A stretch of DNA of 64,000 bases from Rotaria macrura (Eukaryota; Rotifera; Eurotatoria; Philodinida; Philodinidae): assembly GCA_900239685.1 (NCBI GenBank), contig OENT01000035.1, positions 124,001 through 188,000 on the forward strand. Reading direction: 5' to 3'. This document shows positions 10,770 to 22,047 of the stretch, one piece after another; the stretch's first letter is position 1, and every line of letters begins with the position of its first letter. Below the pieces are notes generated by a model. The model was not told the origin of the DNA and did no database searches. It was given only the letters and a program-made list of their open reading frames with translations. A program made the position numbers and the translations under genes.

Positions 10770-13700
10770 ATGTCTGAGCATGAGACTGGTTCTTCGGACG
10801 ACGAAAAACGTATTAATGAAATTAAAAAAAGTAAAAAACAAAAAGGAAGTTTTGTTTATCAACGTGCTAGTCGTCCAACAGCATATGATGATGACGACGA
10901 CGATGATGATGATGAAGATGAATTCAATCGACAAATTCGTTTAGAAGAAACAAAAAAATTACAAAATGAAGCCGAAAAAATAAAAACACGAGTAGATCCT
11001 GACGGTACTGTTTATGAATGGGATCCAAATGTAAAAGGATGGTAAGATTATTTTATTGACTCTATATTTCGTTGACTAATCATTATTTTTATTCTAGGTT
11101 TCCAAAAGTAAGTTTGATATACATTTTCTATAGTTGATCTTTGTTTTTGAGATAACGAAACATTTATTTTCATAGGTATCTGAAGAGTTTTTAGTAGAAC
11201 ATCATATGAACTATGGTCTTGAGTCATCATCTGGCATACGCTATGATGTTCAACATCATACATATGTTCAAGAACGTGATGGAATGACATACAAATTAGA
11301 TAAAGATACGCAACAATGGATTCCATTACAATCATACACTGATGAAAAAAATCATATAAAATATACATTTTCGAAAAAACATAATACATGGATACCTGAT
11401 GTTAGTACATATTCAACCAATGATCAAGAAGGAACGCCACAGGCGTATGTTTGGTTAAATGAAAAACTTAATTGGGCACTTTTATCAACTGTTGATGCCT
11501 ATACAGATCATATAACAAGGATAAAATATAAATGGAATACTCAGACAAATAGCTGGGACAATGAAGGTATTGAACCTGCCGAAGATGATAATGATCTAGT
11601 AAAAGAACAGAAACCAGTCGTTAACACACAAGTAGAAGATACCAAAAAGAAACCAACCGAAGGTTCGTTTGTTTTATACACATCTTCCAATTTTACTATA
11701 TTTGTGAGATAATAGATGTAAAGCCTTATTACGAAAGAATCAAATAAGAATATACAATCTTTACTAGATATTTAAGATAAAATTCTTTATACATTTGAAT
11801 TATGAAATGATTTCGTTTGTAAATATTCTAGCATTGTTTCTATTCTTTTTCGAGAAGTAGATTTTGTAAACAAAATATTTTTCCGTCGTCGTATTTTCCC
11901 TATTTCTGGAATATAGGTTAAAGTGAAAATGTATAGTTTGACTGATAATGATTACTCTATATATTGAATGAATTTTTATCTAAAGTATTCAATAGAACAG
12001 ATCTTTCGATATACATCAGTTTTTATGTATCGTCTATCACAATTTAATGACGATTGTTGGTTACGCTTGGTTTCTCTTGACGCTTCGCTGCTAGTGATTT
12101 ATAACTTAATATTGACGATATAGATGAAGGATATTTTTATTTCATTTTTCTGATATAATATTTCACAATTGATACACTCAGAATAATATAAACACGATTA
12201 AAATAAACTAATGCAAAAGATCAACATAGAATCGTTGTCGTATTGTATGACAACAATAATGTTTTAATTTAACTTCACCATTCAGATGATACAGTATTGA
12301 ATTCTTTTTCTTGACATTGCCTTGAATTATGTTAGTCATACTAGTTAACAGATCTCGATAGATGAAAAATACATTTAAGATACAAATCTATAAAATGGTT
12401 CACTTCGTTATGTCTTCTTAATAACATTCGACTGTAGTTCGATACCAAGGTCAATCACTGTCATCTAATCATTCATCATGAAACTTTATGGATGCCTACA
12501 TTGAAAATGATGTATAATAAATAAATAATGGTGTTTTCTGAAAGATTGAAATATCATTGGTGATTGTTCTTGAATAATTTCTGATTCATTGTATGCATTG
12601 TATTTCTTTTTTTCTCGTCTGTAAGAGTCCTAATTATTAAATTCATCTAGAGAGTTCAATCAAATATCAATACGAAAACATGTGCAATATTTAGATGTCT
12701 TTTTAATATGTGATCATTTATCGTATCTTTGTGTTTAAGAAATAGAACATTTTGAATTTAGTTTATTTTCTTTGAACTTCGGAAACATATGAACAATGTT
12801 ATTTCATTGTTGTTTTTCATTATTCTTAGGTTGGTATCAAATACCCGATGAAAAAAATTGCAATGTTTATATATGTGGCCTTCCGCTTGATATAACTGAC
12901 GAGGAATTCGAAGAACTTCTATCAAAATATGGTATTATATCGCCGGATCCAAATGATCCACGACATAAAAAAATTCGTTTGTACAGAGATGAACAGGGAA
13001 ATCCGAAAGGTGATGGAAGATGTCGATATCTAAGAGTAAGTATAATCTTTTTTTTTAATAGATTTATGCATTCTATTATATTCAGTAAAATATGTTTGAC
13101 TAATTTTAGCCGGAATCTGTTAAATTATGTATTGATATGCTAGATGAAACAGAACTTCGTTCATCGAAAATTCATGTTGAACGTGCTAAATTTGAAGTTA
13201 AAGGAACATTCAATCCAGAATTAAAACGAAAAAGAAAAAAAGTCGATAAAAAGAAAAAACAACTTCAAGTAGATAAATTACTCAATTGGGATGAACACCC
13301 AGAAGTTATTCGACATAAACATGAACGAATTGTTGTGATGAAAAATATGTTTGAGCTACAACAGTTTAAAGTAAATATATCCTATTCGTCTATACTCTAA
13401 ACGTCAACCTAAACAAAAGAAGAAGAACGAAATTCACTAACTTTCTATTCGTTAAAGTACTATAGTTATGAACTATTTATCATTGAACTTCAGAGCCCAT
13501 TGTTTATAGTTTCAGACGTCATACATTTTCAAAATCAATCACATACATGAGTAGTTAAAAGAGAAGAGGTCACACAGAATTGTTGTTCAATGTGTTGAAT
13601 TCTTTTTATTAATTGTACGTTCTCAGTAGATATAAGCATGGAGCTCGTCAAATATAGAGACTTTTCAAGTTTCCAGTGTTATCGAGAGCGCCGTTCAGGA

Positions 13701-14534
13701 CCGGATATTTTTTGAAGTTAATACGTGAAAAAGCTTTACTTTATTGATATATTTATTGAAGTCACTTGTAAATAAGTAGACTACAGTAGAAAATTTTCGA
13801 ACAGACTAGCAACTTTATTCTAGTGAAATCTAACTATCAATGCAGACATAAGCCATCATTTCTAATTTCATTATTGAAAATTCTTTTAACTTCATTAGAT
13901 CTAATAGTTCTTAACTTAGGTAAATGTGCTATATCAAAAAGTCTGCATATTCATAATCATCGAAAGAGTTCTTTGTTAATTGAAATTTACTGAGTAAAAT
14001 CACGATGCATATGCCATTGTTTACTAAGTTAAACGTGTAAATCGATTGTATTACTAGAAAGTTATTTGTTACAAAATAGTTCTATTTATTTTTTATTCTT
14101 TATGTAGCTTGATCCATTGTTTATTGACAAATTACGAAGCAATATTCGAGAATCTTGTACTGAATATGGAGAAGTTAAAAGAATTAATATTTATGATGTA
14201 AGTATTTTTGATACGGAACTCTTTGAAATTAAATTTGATGATCGTTCTTGTTTGAAAGGGAAATCCAGCCGGTGTTGTCACTGTTGGCTTTGCAGATATC
14301 ATTCAAGCTGATGCATGTTGTCAGTATATGAATGGTAGAATATGGCATGGAAGAATCATCGAATGTCGTACTTGGGATGGTAAGACTGTGGTTTATGTTC
14401 GATTTTGAATCATTTGTTCGTATGTTTTAGGTTCAACAAAATACGACATGACTGTATTAGAGGATGACGAAAAGGAAAGAATTAATGAATGGCACAAATA
14501 TTTAAACGAAGATGATGATGAAAAAGACAAATAG
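10770..14534 (+). CDS. HTATSF1: HTATSF1/CUS2 homolog, U2 snRNP-associated splicing factor
   Basis: Eight exons: 10770-11041, 11098-11107, 11176-11662, 12830-13035, 13110-13370, 14108-14197, 14259-14379 and 14431-14534, totalling 1551 nt and 516 residues. The protein opens with a charged region holding an Asp run near residue 45. It then has OCRE-like WWE/aromatic segments including GTVYEWDPN-KGWFPK. RRM1 follows at about 266-345 (RNP2 NVYICGLP, with DEQGNPKGDG and a diverged RNP1 CRYL). RRM2 lies at about 398-485 and includes VVMKNMF and GRIIECRTWDG. The human and yeast relatives bind the U2 snRNP protein SF3B1 and help U2 function in the nucleus. Exon 2 is only 10 nt. Intron 3 (1167 bp) has the weak donor GTTCGT, and intron 5 is 737 bp; the rest are 56-74 bp. 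The vertebrate acidic C-terminal tail is almost absent, reduced to about 10 acidic residues. The start is taken at 10770; an ATG 7 codons upstream lies inside the acceptor tract. Confidence 0.96.
11098..11107 (+). other. 10-nt microexon of HTATSF1
   Basis: The ten bases between CTAG and GTAAGT supply the end of Trp and the codons Phe-Pro-Lys. They are needed to keep frame and to restore the conserved WFPK block between exon 1 and exon 3. The flanking introns are 56 and 68 bp. Confidence 0.88.
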
Positions 14535-15585
14535 TTTATTCGGATTACAATTTTTTGTATAGTTTGTTTATGTACAAGTAAAACAGAAGCAAAATATATA
14601 CGTATCTTGTTAGATTCAATATAATGAAATATGATAGAGGCACAATTGTCGACGTTACATGGTGTTCAAGAATCGAGAACTACAAATCTATGTATATAAC
14701 TATTCTATACGATAATTTTGTTAGTTTACAAAAGGATAGACGTTATTTACATGTAGTCATCATTATTATATTGCAGAACAAAAATGAACACTCTCACAAA
14801 GATATTACGAAGAATTGGCCGACGTTACACATATTTAGATTTTGTAACTTTCAGGTGTTTTTCTATAAATGCATCTGACTTTTTATCAAAATCGACAATA
14901 CACTCTAAAATTACTTAAGATGGACTTGTTCAACGTGACTAGTAACCTAAATTTTCCTATCTTCCAGGGAAAACTCCTCAAAAACATGTGGAAGACAATC
15001 TACTGGCAACAATCGTATCACTACAATACAAGTTGGCATTCAGTACTTTGTCAAATACACACTGTTTTGTAGTTGTGCGAATAAATACTCTCACGTTACG
15101 TGTCTACGCTCCATTCAGAATCCTAATTGACAATTTTTTAATGATATTTTGACTAGACATAGTATGATAGAATTATTATCAAGTAAGCAAATTATCTACT
15201 GAGCAGTAAATCAAAATCTTGATTTCCTTTCATATTTATATTTTAGACACATATAGAAAAGCAATCAAATTTTTAGAATCTCTTGATTTTATTCTCAAGT
15301 CGGCTTAGGATTCTTTTATAATTATTAAAAAAAAGGTAATACATCAGCGGTGGTATCTTATATATATATATATCTCGAACTTTCATAACAAGATTTCTAT
15401 GTGATGAGAATCTATATGAACAAAGTTAAGGCGAAAATTCAATACATACATGATTTTCGTTTAGAACTGATTAAGAATAAACGATTTTTCTTGAATAAAA
15501 TAAAATCATATCGATTCTAATCCACGAAAATAGATGTCCTTAATAAAAGTTACAGATATCAAGCCACTTTTAAACGAAAAACACC
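14535..15585. other. Intergenic; short TA microsatellite
   Basis: No supported gene. An about 16 bp (TA)n run lies at 15358-15373. Plus-strand frames at 14624-14878 and 14869-15072 have no recognisable domain. Confidence 0.4.
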
Positions 15586-15751
15586 TTAAACATTTTTACA
15601 ATAATTTCCATTAAAAGCATTCCATCCATGTACAAAGCCTCCATAATCCTGCGCTGTAAGATGAGTATTGTGTCAATCCAAAACATTATTTCCTTTTCGT
15701 TTTTCCTTTGCTTTTATTAAATGGAGTATTACCTATTAGTTTTACTTCCAT
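15586..15751 (-). CDS. Possible two-exon microprotein (28 residues)
   Basis: A hypothetical gene. An ATG at 15751 opens a 19-nt exon (15751-15733) ending at GTAATA. A second exon (15653-15586) after a TTACAG acceptor completes a 28-residue frame rich in Gly, Asn and aromatics (AQDYGGFVHGWNAFNGNYC) before TAA. The 79-bp intron fits the local size class and the phase works. The frame is closed by stops on both sides. I recognise no family, and the ORF is short enough to arise by chance. Confidence 0.22.
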
Positions 15752-16543
15752 AAGAAATTATTTCGCTTCTTTTTTTTTGCACCAATTGAAATGCAATAAT
15801 AAATGACGAAACTTGTTTTTAGTCTTGAAAACTATCTTTGTGTTTTGTTTTCTTACTTTTTCTCAGACAAGTATATGGTGCCAGTTCGTTTTGCATGAAA
15901 GTTGGAAGTGTGTTTGTTTCTGAAAAGAAATATGATTATAGTATACTTTTCTGGATATGAATTCATTGTTGACAAAATATTTTCTTGAATCTTCATATAA
16001 TTCAAACCCTGCTGATTATGAATCAGTTGTACTGCAATTAATTGATTCTTCAATGGTATGTACTTGATATTTATTTTAAACCATTACAATTAGTTTGAAT
16101 CAACTATTATTTTATTTGTCATCGATTGGAAAGAAATAAAAATAAATTGTAATTGATTTTTAGTCAGTAGTATTGGAAAGCGATTGTTACATCGATTATA
16201 AACGATTCGTTACTAATTAACGATGCAAGATTACAATCGATTTTTATAACCTATCTAGATTCAGTATTTCCCAGTTTTCATATGATGTCAAAGTAAATGT
16301 TTTATTTACAATCAATCCGTAGGAAATGTACATCAGTGGGAAAAAAATTGAGATACAAAAAGTTACTAATCAAAATATTTAAAACTCTAGATAAAATTGA
16401 AAAATTAATTAACAAGTTTTCCCAAGGAGAAAAAAGTAGACTTCATCTATCCGAGACACGACTAGATCCACTTTTTTCCTCTTGAGTTATTTTCTTGATG
16501 ATGAATAAAAGTTTTAATGAATGTAGTCAAACAGTATGTCTAT
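15752..16543. other. Intergenic, no supported gene
   Basis: Open frames on both strands up to 66 codons show possible splice signals, for example a TTTCTCAG acceptor at 15867 (plus). They give no consistent model and no known domain. Confidence 0.35.
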
Positions 16544-19500
16544 TTACTGAAGTTTATGTTTCACTATTTTAATATTTTCATTGATTTGTTGCATATCATG
16601 TTCTGGTACTGGTTGCTGTTTTTCAAATAATAATTGTGCTTTATTAAAATATTCTAAAGCCATTTTATATTCTTCGGTTTTAGCATAAACAGCGCCAATA
16701 TTTGCAAAACTTCTTGCTACATCAATGTGTGTTTCAGATAGTAGTTTAAGTCTCATTTCGAGTGCTTTTCTTAAATTTGATAAAGCCTTATCGTACTCAT
16801 GCAAATCTGAATATACTATTCCAATGTTATTGAAAAGTGAAGCTATTTGTAAATGATTTGAAGGTAACTGATTTGCACGAATTTGAAAAGCTTCTTGATA
16901 ATGATCAAGTTCTTCAACGAATAAACATTGTTTGCTATAAATCAAGGCTAAATTATAATGAGCACATGCTACATTCAATGGTAATGAGCTATATTTTAAA
17001 GCTTCGGAAAAATGAACTTGTGCTTGTTCAACATGATCTTGTTGTGCATAAACAAGGCCCAGTGAATTGTGCAAAGATGACTTTATTAATTGATCGTTTG
17101 GTTCCATTTCAAGTGCCTTTTGAAAGAAGAGTAAAGCTTGTTCCAAATCTCCACAAGAATACGAGCATAAACCAAGACCACGATAACATTCAAGTTTTGA
17201 CAACGATTCCGAATTTTCTTTCAGAAGATGCTTATAAAATTGTTTAGCAGAAATCGGAGAAATTCGTCGAAGAAGATTAGCTAATATTATTGGACTATGT
17301 TGATCGTTCAGAAATGTAAATACTTGTGAGAAATCTTGGCGCATTCGTTCATCGTATAATGTAAGTTGCACTATCCAACAGTCATTGTTCATATCAAAAT
17401 TAACTGTATTAATTTGAAATATCGAACCTATGAGAAATAATGTTGTATACTCATCCGAAGACAAATGTGTTATATCAATAAATGGACGCTGCTTTTGATA
17501 TTGATAGTCTGCAAGAATTTTTATTTCGAATACAACCCGATGTAACAAATCGGTTGATGGAAAACTTTGACGAATACATGACAAAGCATGATGTCGATTT
17601 TTATTTGCTAACAAAAAATTATTTATTGATAAAAGTTCACCTAAAACAAAAAGAAAAAAAAATGAATGTTGAAACAGTCTTGGTTTTTCTTACCAAGATT
17701 TGATTTTATTCTGAAGAATGTTTCTGCCGATATGATTTGACTACGATAAAAGACTTCTTCATTTGTTGTCGAATGTTTATTTGATGATGAATTAATATCA
17801 ATCATTGCTTTATACATATCTTTGATAAAAAATCTTATTTTAAATAAAATATTCAAATTCAATACCAATAAAGATTTTGTTAATAATCTTCGAAGAAAAG
17901 AATTTTGTAAGAACCATAATAAAACATGTTTTGTTGAGCTATGCTCGTTATAGTATTCAGTGATTTTTTTAAATTCATGTTGATTTAGTCGATAATAATC
18001 TTCAACTATTTCCATAAGATTTGTTTTATCTAATGAAGTTGGCTTTAAACAAAATTCATGAATAAATAATTGATAAAATAAAAAGCGTAGATGATCATTC
18101 GATGAATTATTCTTTTGAATAATATCAAGGCGATGATGGATAGTAATCGGAAGAAGATCACCAACATTTGTATACATCTTGACATCCAGTAATAATTCTT
18201 CTAATAGAAAATCACGCTTGATATAAATACCTTTTACCTTAAGAACAAAACGATATCTAAATAACTGTTCGTTCATATGTGCTAAGTTCATCCGAAGGAT
18301 CAAGTATTTTCTCTTTTTTTTTCATAGTTGCAGAAAATTTAATGGATAAATTGCTTCTAGAAAAGAATACGTACATTTATGCTCCGCAAAAGTGTTTGCA
18401 TTGTGTTGAATAAAAGTCATTACTCATTGGCATCGAAAGATAGCAAACGAAAATAAGAGAAATCAAAAACGTCGTCGGCTTCTCAGAGTAAAGTTTGAAG
18501 ACTACCGTGAAACAATAAGTCAATATCAACTATTGATCTTTAGCAAACAAAAAAAATAGCTTCAGAACGCTGACTATGAATTTTGATCCGACTTTTTCTC
18601 TAAATAATTTTAATTTTCCGAACGAGATAGTAGATAGCATATAGTTTAGTCATCGAACTTGACTAAATAGACTTGTCAAATGAACGGAATGGAAGATTTC
18701 ATCTTATCAGAAAATTATATGATTATTATTTTGAAACTATTACAAAATACAGTTGTTCTGATATTGATACGTTTCGAAATATATAAAAATTCGATTTCGA
18801 TGTATTTAAAATAGACTTGATATTGAGAAAATATTTTATTCACTGTATAACTCTAAGTTATTCATATGTTACGATTATTCTTGTTACAACTGGGCGATGT
18901 GCTAATGCGTAGACATCAAAGTTTTCAGTAGCCTTACTGGTCTTTTTTTTGTTCTTTCAGTAATTTAAGAGCGAAGCTAACTGAAAACTACTCATTGTAT
19001 TGTACCATGAATGGCAAAGGTCTAGGTACCTTTGTTCAAAAATTCATTTTCAGCGAACAGTTCTAATGATTAAAATCTTTTGAGTTCTACTAAGAATATT
19101 CTTATAAGACCTGTTTTAGTATTGTGGCATTGTTCTAATTGTCGATTTTAACATCAGAGATCTGTGAAGAACGTTTCTGTTCGCATTAGCCAATAAACAA
19201 GAACGAATGTTCTTTCGCTTTTTATCGCGAACTGTACGCAAGAAGAAAAACAAGAATTACCAAAAAGAATGCATAGAATCTGTTGTCTTCTCTTGAGAAA
19301 TAATTTCATTTTGCTCTAAGCAACTAATTTAGAATTACTGATAATCATTTCTGTTCCGATTGAAAAATTCTTAAAATATGTGAATTTCTAAATTAAACTA
19401 TTGTATGAAGTTTCACATATCTTTTCTTCGTAACCATCAAGTTTGCTTTATATTGAAAGATGAATCAATGTCACATATTGATTCAAAGCACGTAATTTAT

Positions 19501-22047
19501 TTAGATATATTAGATTTGTCTACATATTAGGATATACTTTTTGTAGTATCTCTTATGACTCTTTTGTATGACAAGAATGTCGAAGGCTGCAAGAGGTTAT
19601 TTTCATCCTCATTAGACATCAGACCGAATGCAATAATTTACTAAGTGAATTTAAAGAAAAATCTACTTCATAGTGATTTGACATAGATTTACAATCGTTT
19701 TTATAACCGATCATCATAATGCAATGACCTGGAACGATATTATGTTCTATCAACAGTGAATTTCGTTTTTGTAAAACATGGGCAATGTTTTTGGAAAATC
19801 GGTTTTCATAACTCAACTTAGAATAGTACCCTATTGAGAATGATTATTAAATCAGAGGTATTTTTAATACAATTCCAACTCTTGCATCAAATGATAGCAA
19901 CAGGAACGGTTATTTATTCAAGGCCAAGGAAAACATGGTACATAACGAAGTAATGTATCAAGACTCGCTATATGAGGTACGAACAAATCATCTTTCCAAT
20001 ACGAAAATCTGTTGTATTGTGTTCAGACTGCTTCAACTCTCGCCGATCCGATCCCTATAAGCTACATACTAAAAATATGTGTACTAAGCATTTTTTTTGC
20101 TCTACAATAGGGACAGTAAAAGCATTTATTGCGAAAGAAAGATGTGATTCTGTTTCCAACGACTTTGTGTTACCATTTGTCGACTCCCGGCTGTAAAAAG
20201 TCAAATTATGTGACAAAAAGATTTTTTCTTCGTCCATCGAAGCGATTAAACTCCAATGTAAATTTCAGACTTTCGGCTGTAAATTAACTGACTGATTACA
20301 TCTCTGGAATGTTTGATAAACTATTAAAACACGGTTCGATTAGCCAGGTCCCTTCGAAAAAGTTTCAGAACTTTGAAAATTTTGTAAAATTTAACACTTC
20401 ATATTTCAACTACTTTACGGTATAGTGATGTTTAAAAATATCTTGAAAAGTTCAACACTTACCCTGAAGAATAATATTAGCTTCACATATGATCAGAAGA
20501 CTAGCACGGTTCAGAGTTTTTCTACACAATTATGCGAAGTCTTTGTACACATTGACTAAGCAAGTACTATCCACAATGACTGATCTATGTCACAATGAAA
20601 TCCGTATCGTACTATATAGATGATATGACACAAACAATGATTACTAACTTTCAGGATTGTTCTATGGTTGATGACGTTGAGACTCAAACGCAGTACCTTG
20701 TTGTTTCTATCTAACAACTAGAATAGTCAGCAATAGTGACCAAATAGACAAACAAATGATGATATATTATCGATGTATAAATGAATGAAGCCACAAAGTC
20801 ATACTTCGAGAAACAAACAATAAAAATGAAGTTTTCACATTTTTCACGCCTTACAGTCTGCTATTATGCATATTGTAACATCAGTATTTATTACTATTCA
20901 TGTAAAATTAATAATACATCCTAGTGGTACAGTATACAGTAACTCTGCCAAAGAAAATCAAACACTGCTTGCCTCTGACATAGAATGTTTAGGCATGCAG
21001 AAAAATAATTTTTACAATTCGGATATTGTTTCGGAATATTGTGACTACATCCACTCAGCTTTTCTGTGAAAAGAATTCTTCTTTCTTAATGTGTCTTATT
21101 AATTATTAAATTATCAAAACATAATATATCATCGCTACGAGCCAATTCTTAACGAAAGATTTACTCGATGTTGTCAAGTGGCAACGTTCGGCCCCTAAAG
21201 GATTAATAACTTTTTCACAAGATGTCGAACAAACTATATTTTTTAAATGTAATTTTTCTATTGCGGTTAATTTCTGGAAGGTCATTCCGTAAAAAATCTA
21301 TTGAGAGTGTACATAAGTGAATAAGAATGCTTATCATCATGTTTGTACACGTCGATAATAAAGATAACAAGTTTGATAGAACATAGATGTGTGTGAATTT
21401 TGAATATGAAATATTTCATTGTTATAAATGATCAATTTATCCGAAGACGAAAAACAAAAATCTGATAGAGTATTTCATAGAATAAACTTGCATACAACGA
21501 CAATAGCAACCCTTTGCCTAACTCAAGTATGCATACGCTGAATAAAGAATCGACATGCTTTATATTAAGTCCTTACCTTTGAATATCGTTTAGTCCATTT
21601 ATCATCGATAATATTTTTTGTTTTATTATGCAATCTAGTCTCTTGTAGTATGTAAATCGCCATGATTTGTGTTAGATCATGAACATGTGATACAATATTT
21701 GTTGCATAGTGACTTGAGACAATAAAGAATATATGATGATTTTTATTATTATTTAAAATAAATTGTTCACATTGTTCTAAGTCATCAAACCAACAAATAT
21801 AGTCGATAGCTGATAGAAATTGTTCACCATCATCAATAGAATCATTGTCAAGATAAACCAATGTGAAAGGTTCGAAATTTTCGAGCCTTTTCTGTTTTTG
21901 TCGGATTGATTTTCGTTGTTTTTCTTGAGTATTAATAAGTTGAGGTAATTTACCTATTTTATCTGTTGAATCAACATTTTTTATCTCTGATCTATGTTGT
22001 TCATTTTGAGTTAACGACGAATTAGTAAGACTTGAACCAGCACCCAT
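16544..22047 (-). CDS. ADP-ribosyltransferase-fold/TPR protein of the bdelloid type, catalytic residues replaced
   Basis: Three exons: 22047-21577, 18237-17694 and 17640-16544, totalling 2112 nt and 703 residues. The first junction reads YSK/VKGIY and the second SNLG/ELLS, both in phase. The N-terminal 157 residues start MGAGSS, which could be N-myristoylated, and carry the Rossmann-like block FTLVYLDNDS with VSSHYA. Residues about 158-310 are the helical linker (CLKPTSLDKTNL, LLWFLQNSFLRRLL). The ART-like fold spans about 318-430. Residues 480-690 hold about five TPR units. In active relatives the fold has YRGQ, an S-T-S motif and E-x-E before VLF-x-x-GS. Here the Arg is kept (YRSQ, Arg322), but the Ser site reads LAN (349-351) and the second Glu is Thr404 (DEYTTLF). 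Arginine ADP-ribosylation is therefore unlikely, and the protein is probably a binding or scaffold form. The 3.3 kb first intron could make an annotator split it into two genes. Confidence 0.9.
18238..21576 (-). other. 3.3 kb intron of the ART/TPR gene
   Basis: The intron starts GTAAGG (minus strand, from 21576) and ends TTCTTAAG. No intact gene, transposase or repeat array was seen inside it. It is far longer than the 50-80 bp introns common in this window. Confidence 0.8.

Noticed and set aside
11048..11389. Minus-strand ORF of 113 codons over HTATSF1
   Set aside because: It runs antisense across a confirmed exon and two introns of HTATSF1 and has no recognisable domain.
15586..15653. Enkephalin-like precursor because of the YGGF string
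   Set aside because: There are no dibasic cleavage sites, no signal peptide and only one copy; the match is most simply chance.
16837..17247. Plus-strand ORF of 136 codons
   Set aside because: Antisense to the TPR region of the ART/TPR gene; no domain of its own.
21565..22047. Independent 160-residue gene MGAGSS...
   Set aside because: Its end is intron read-through (RT stop after a GTAAGG donor). It joins in phase to the block at 18237 and completes the family architecture, so it is the first exon of that gene.
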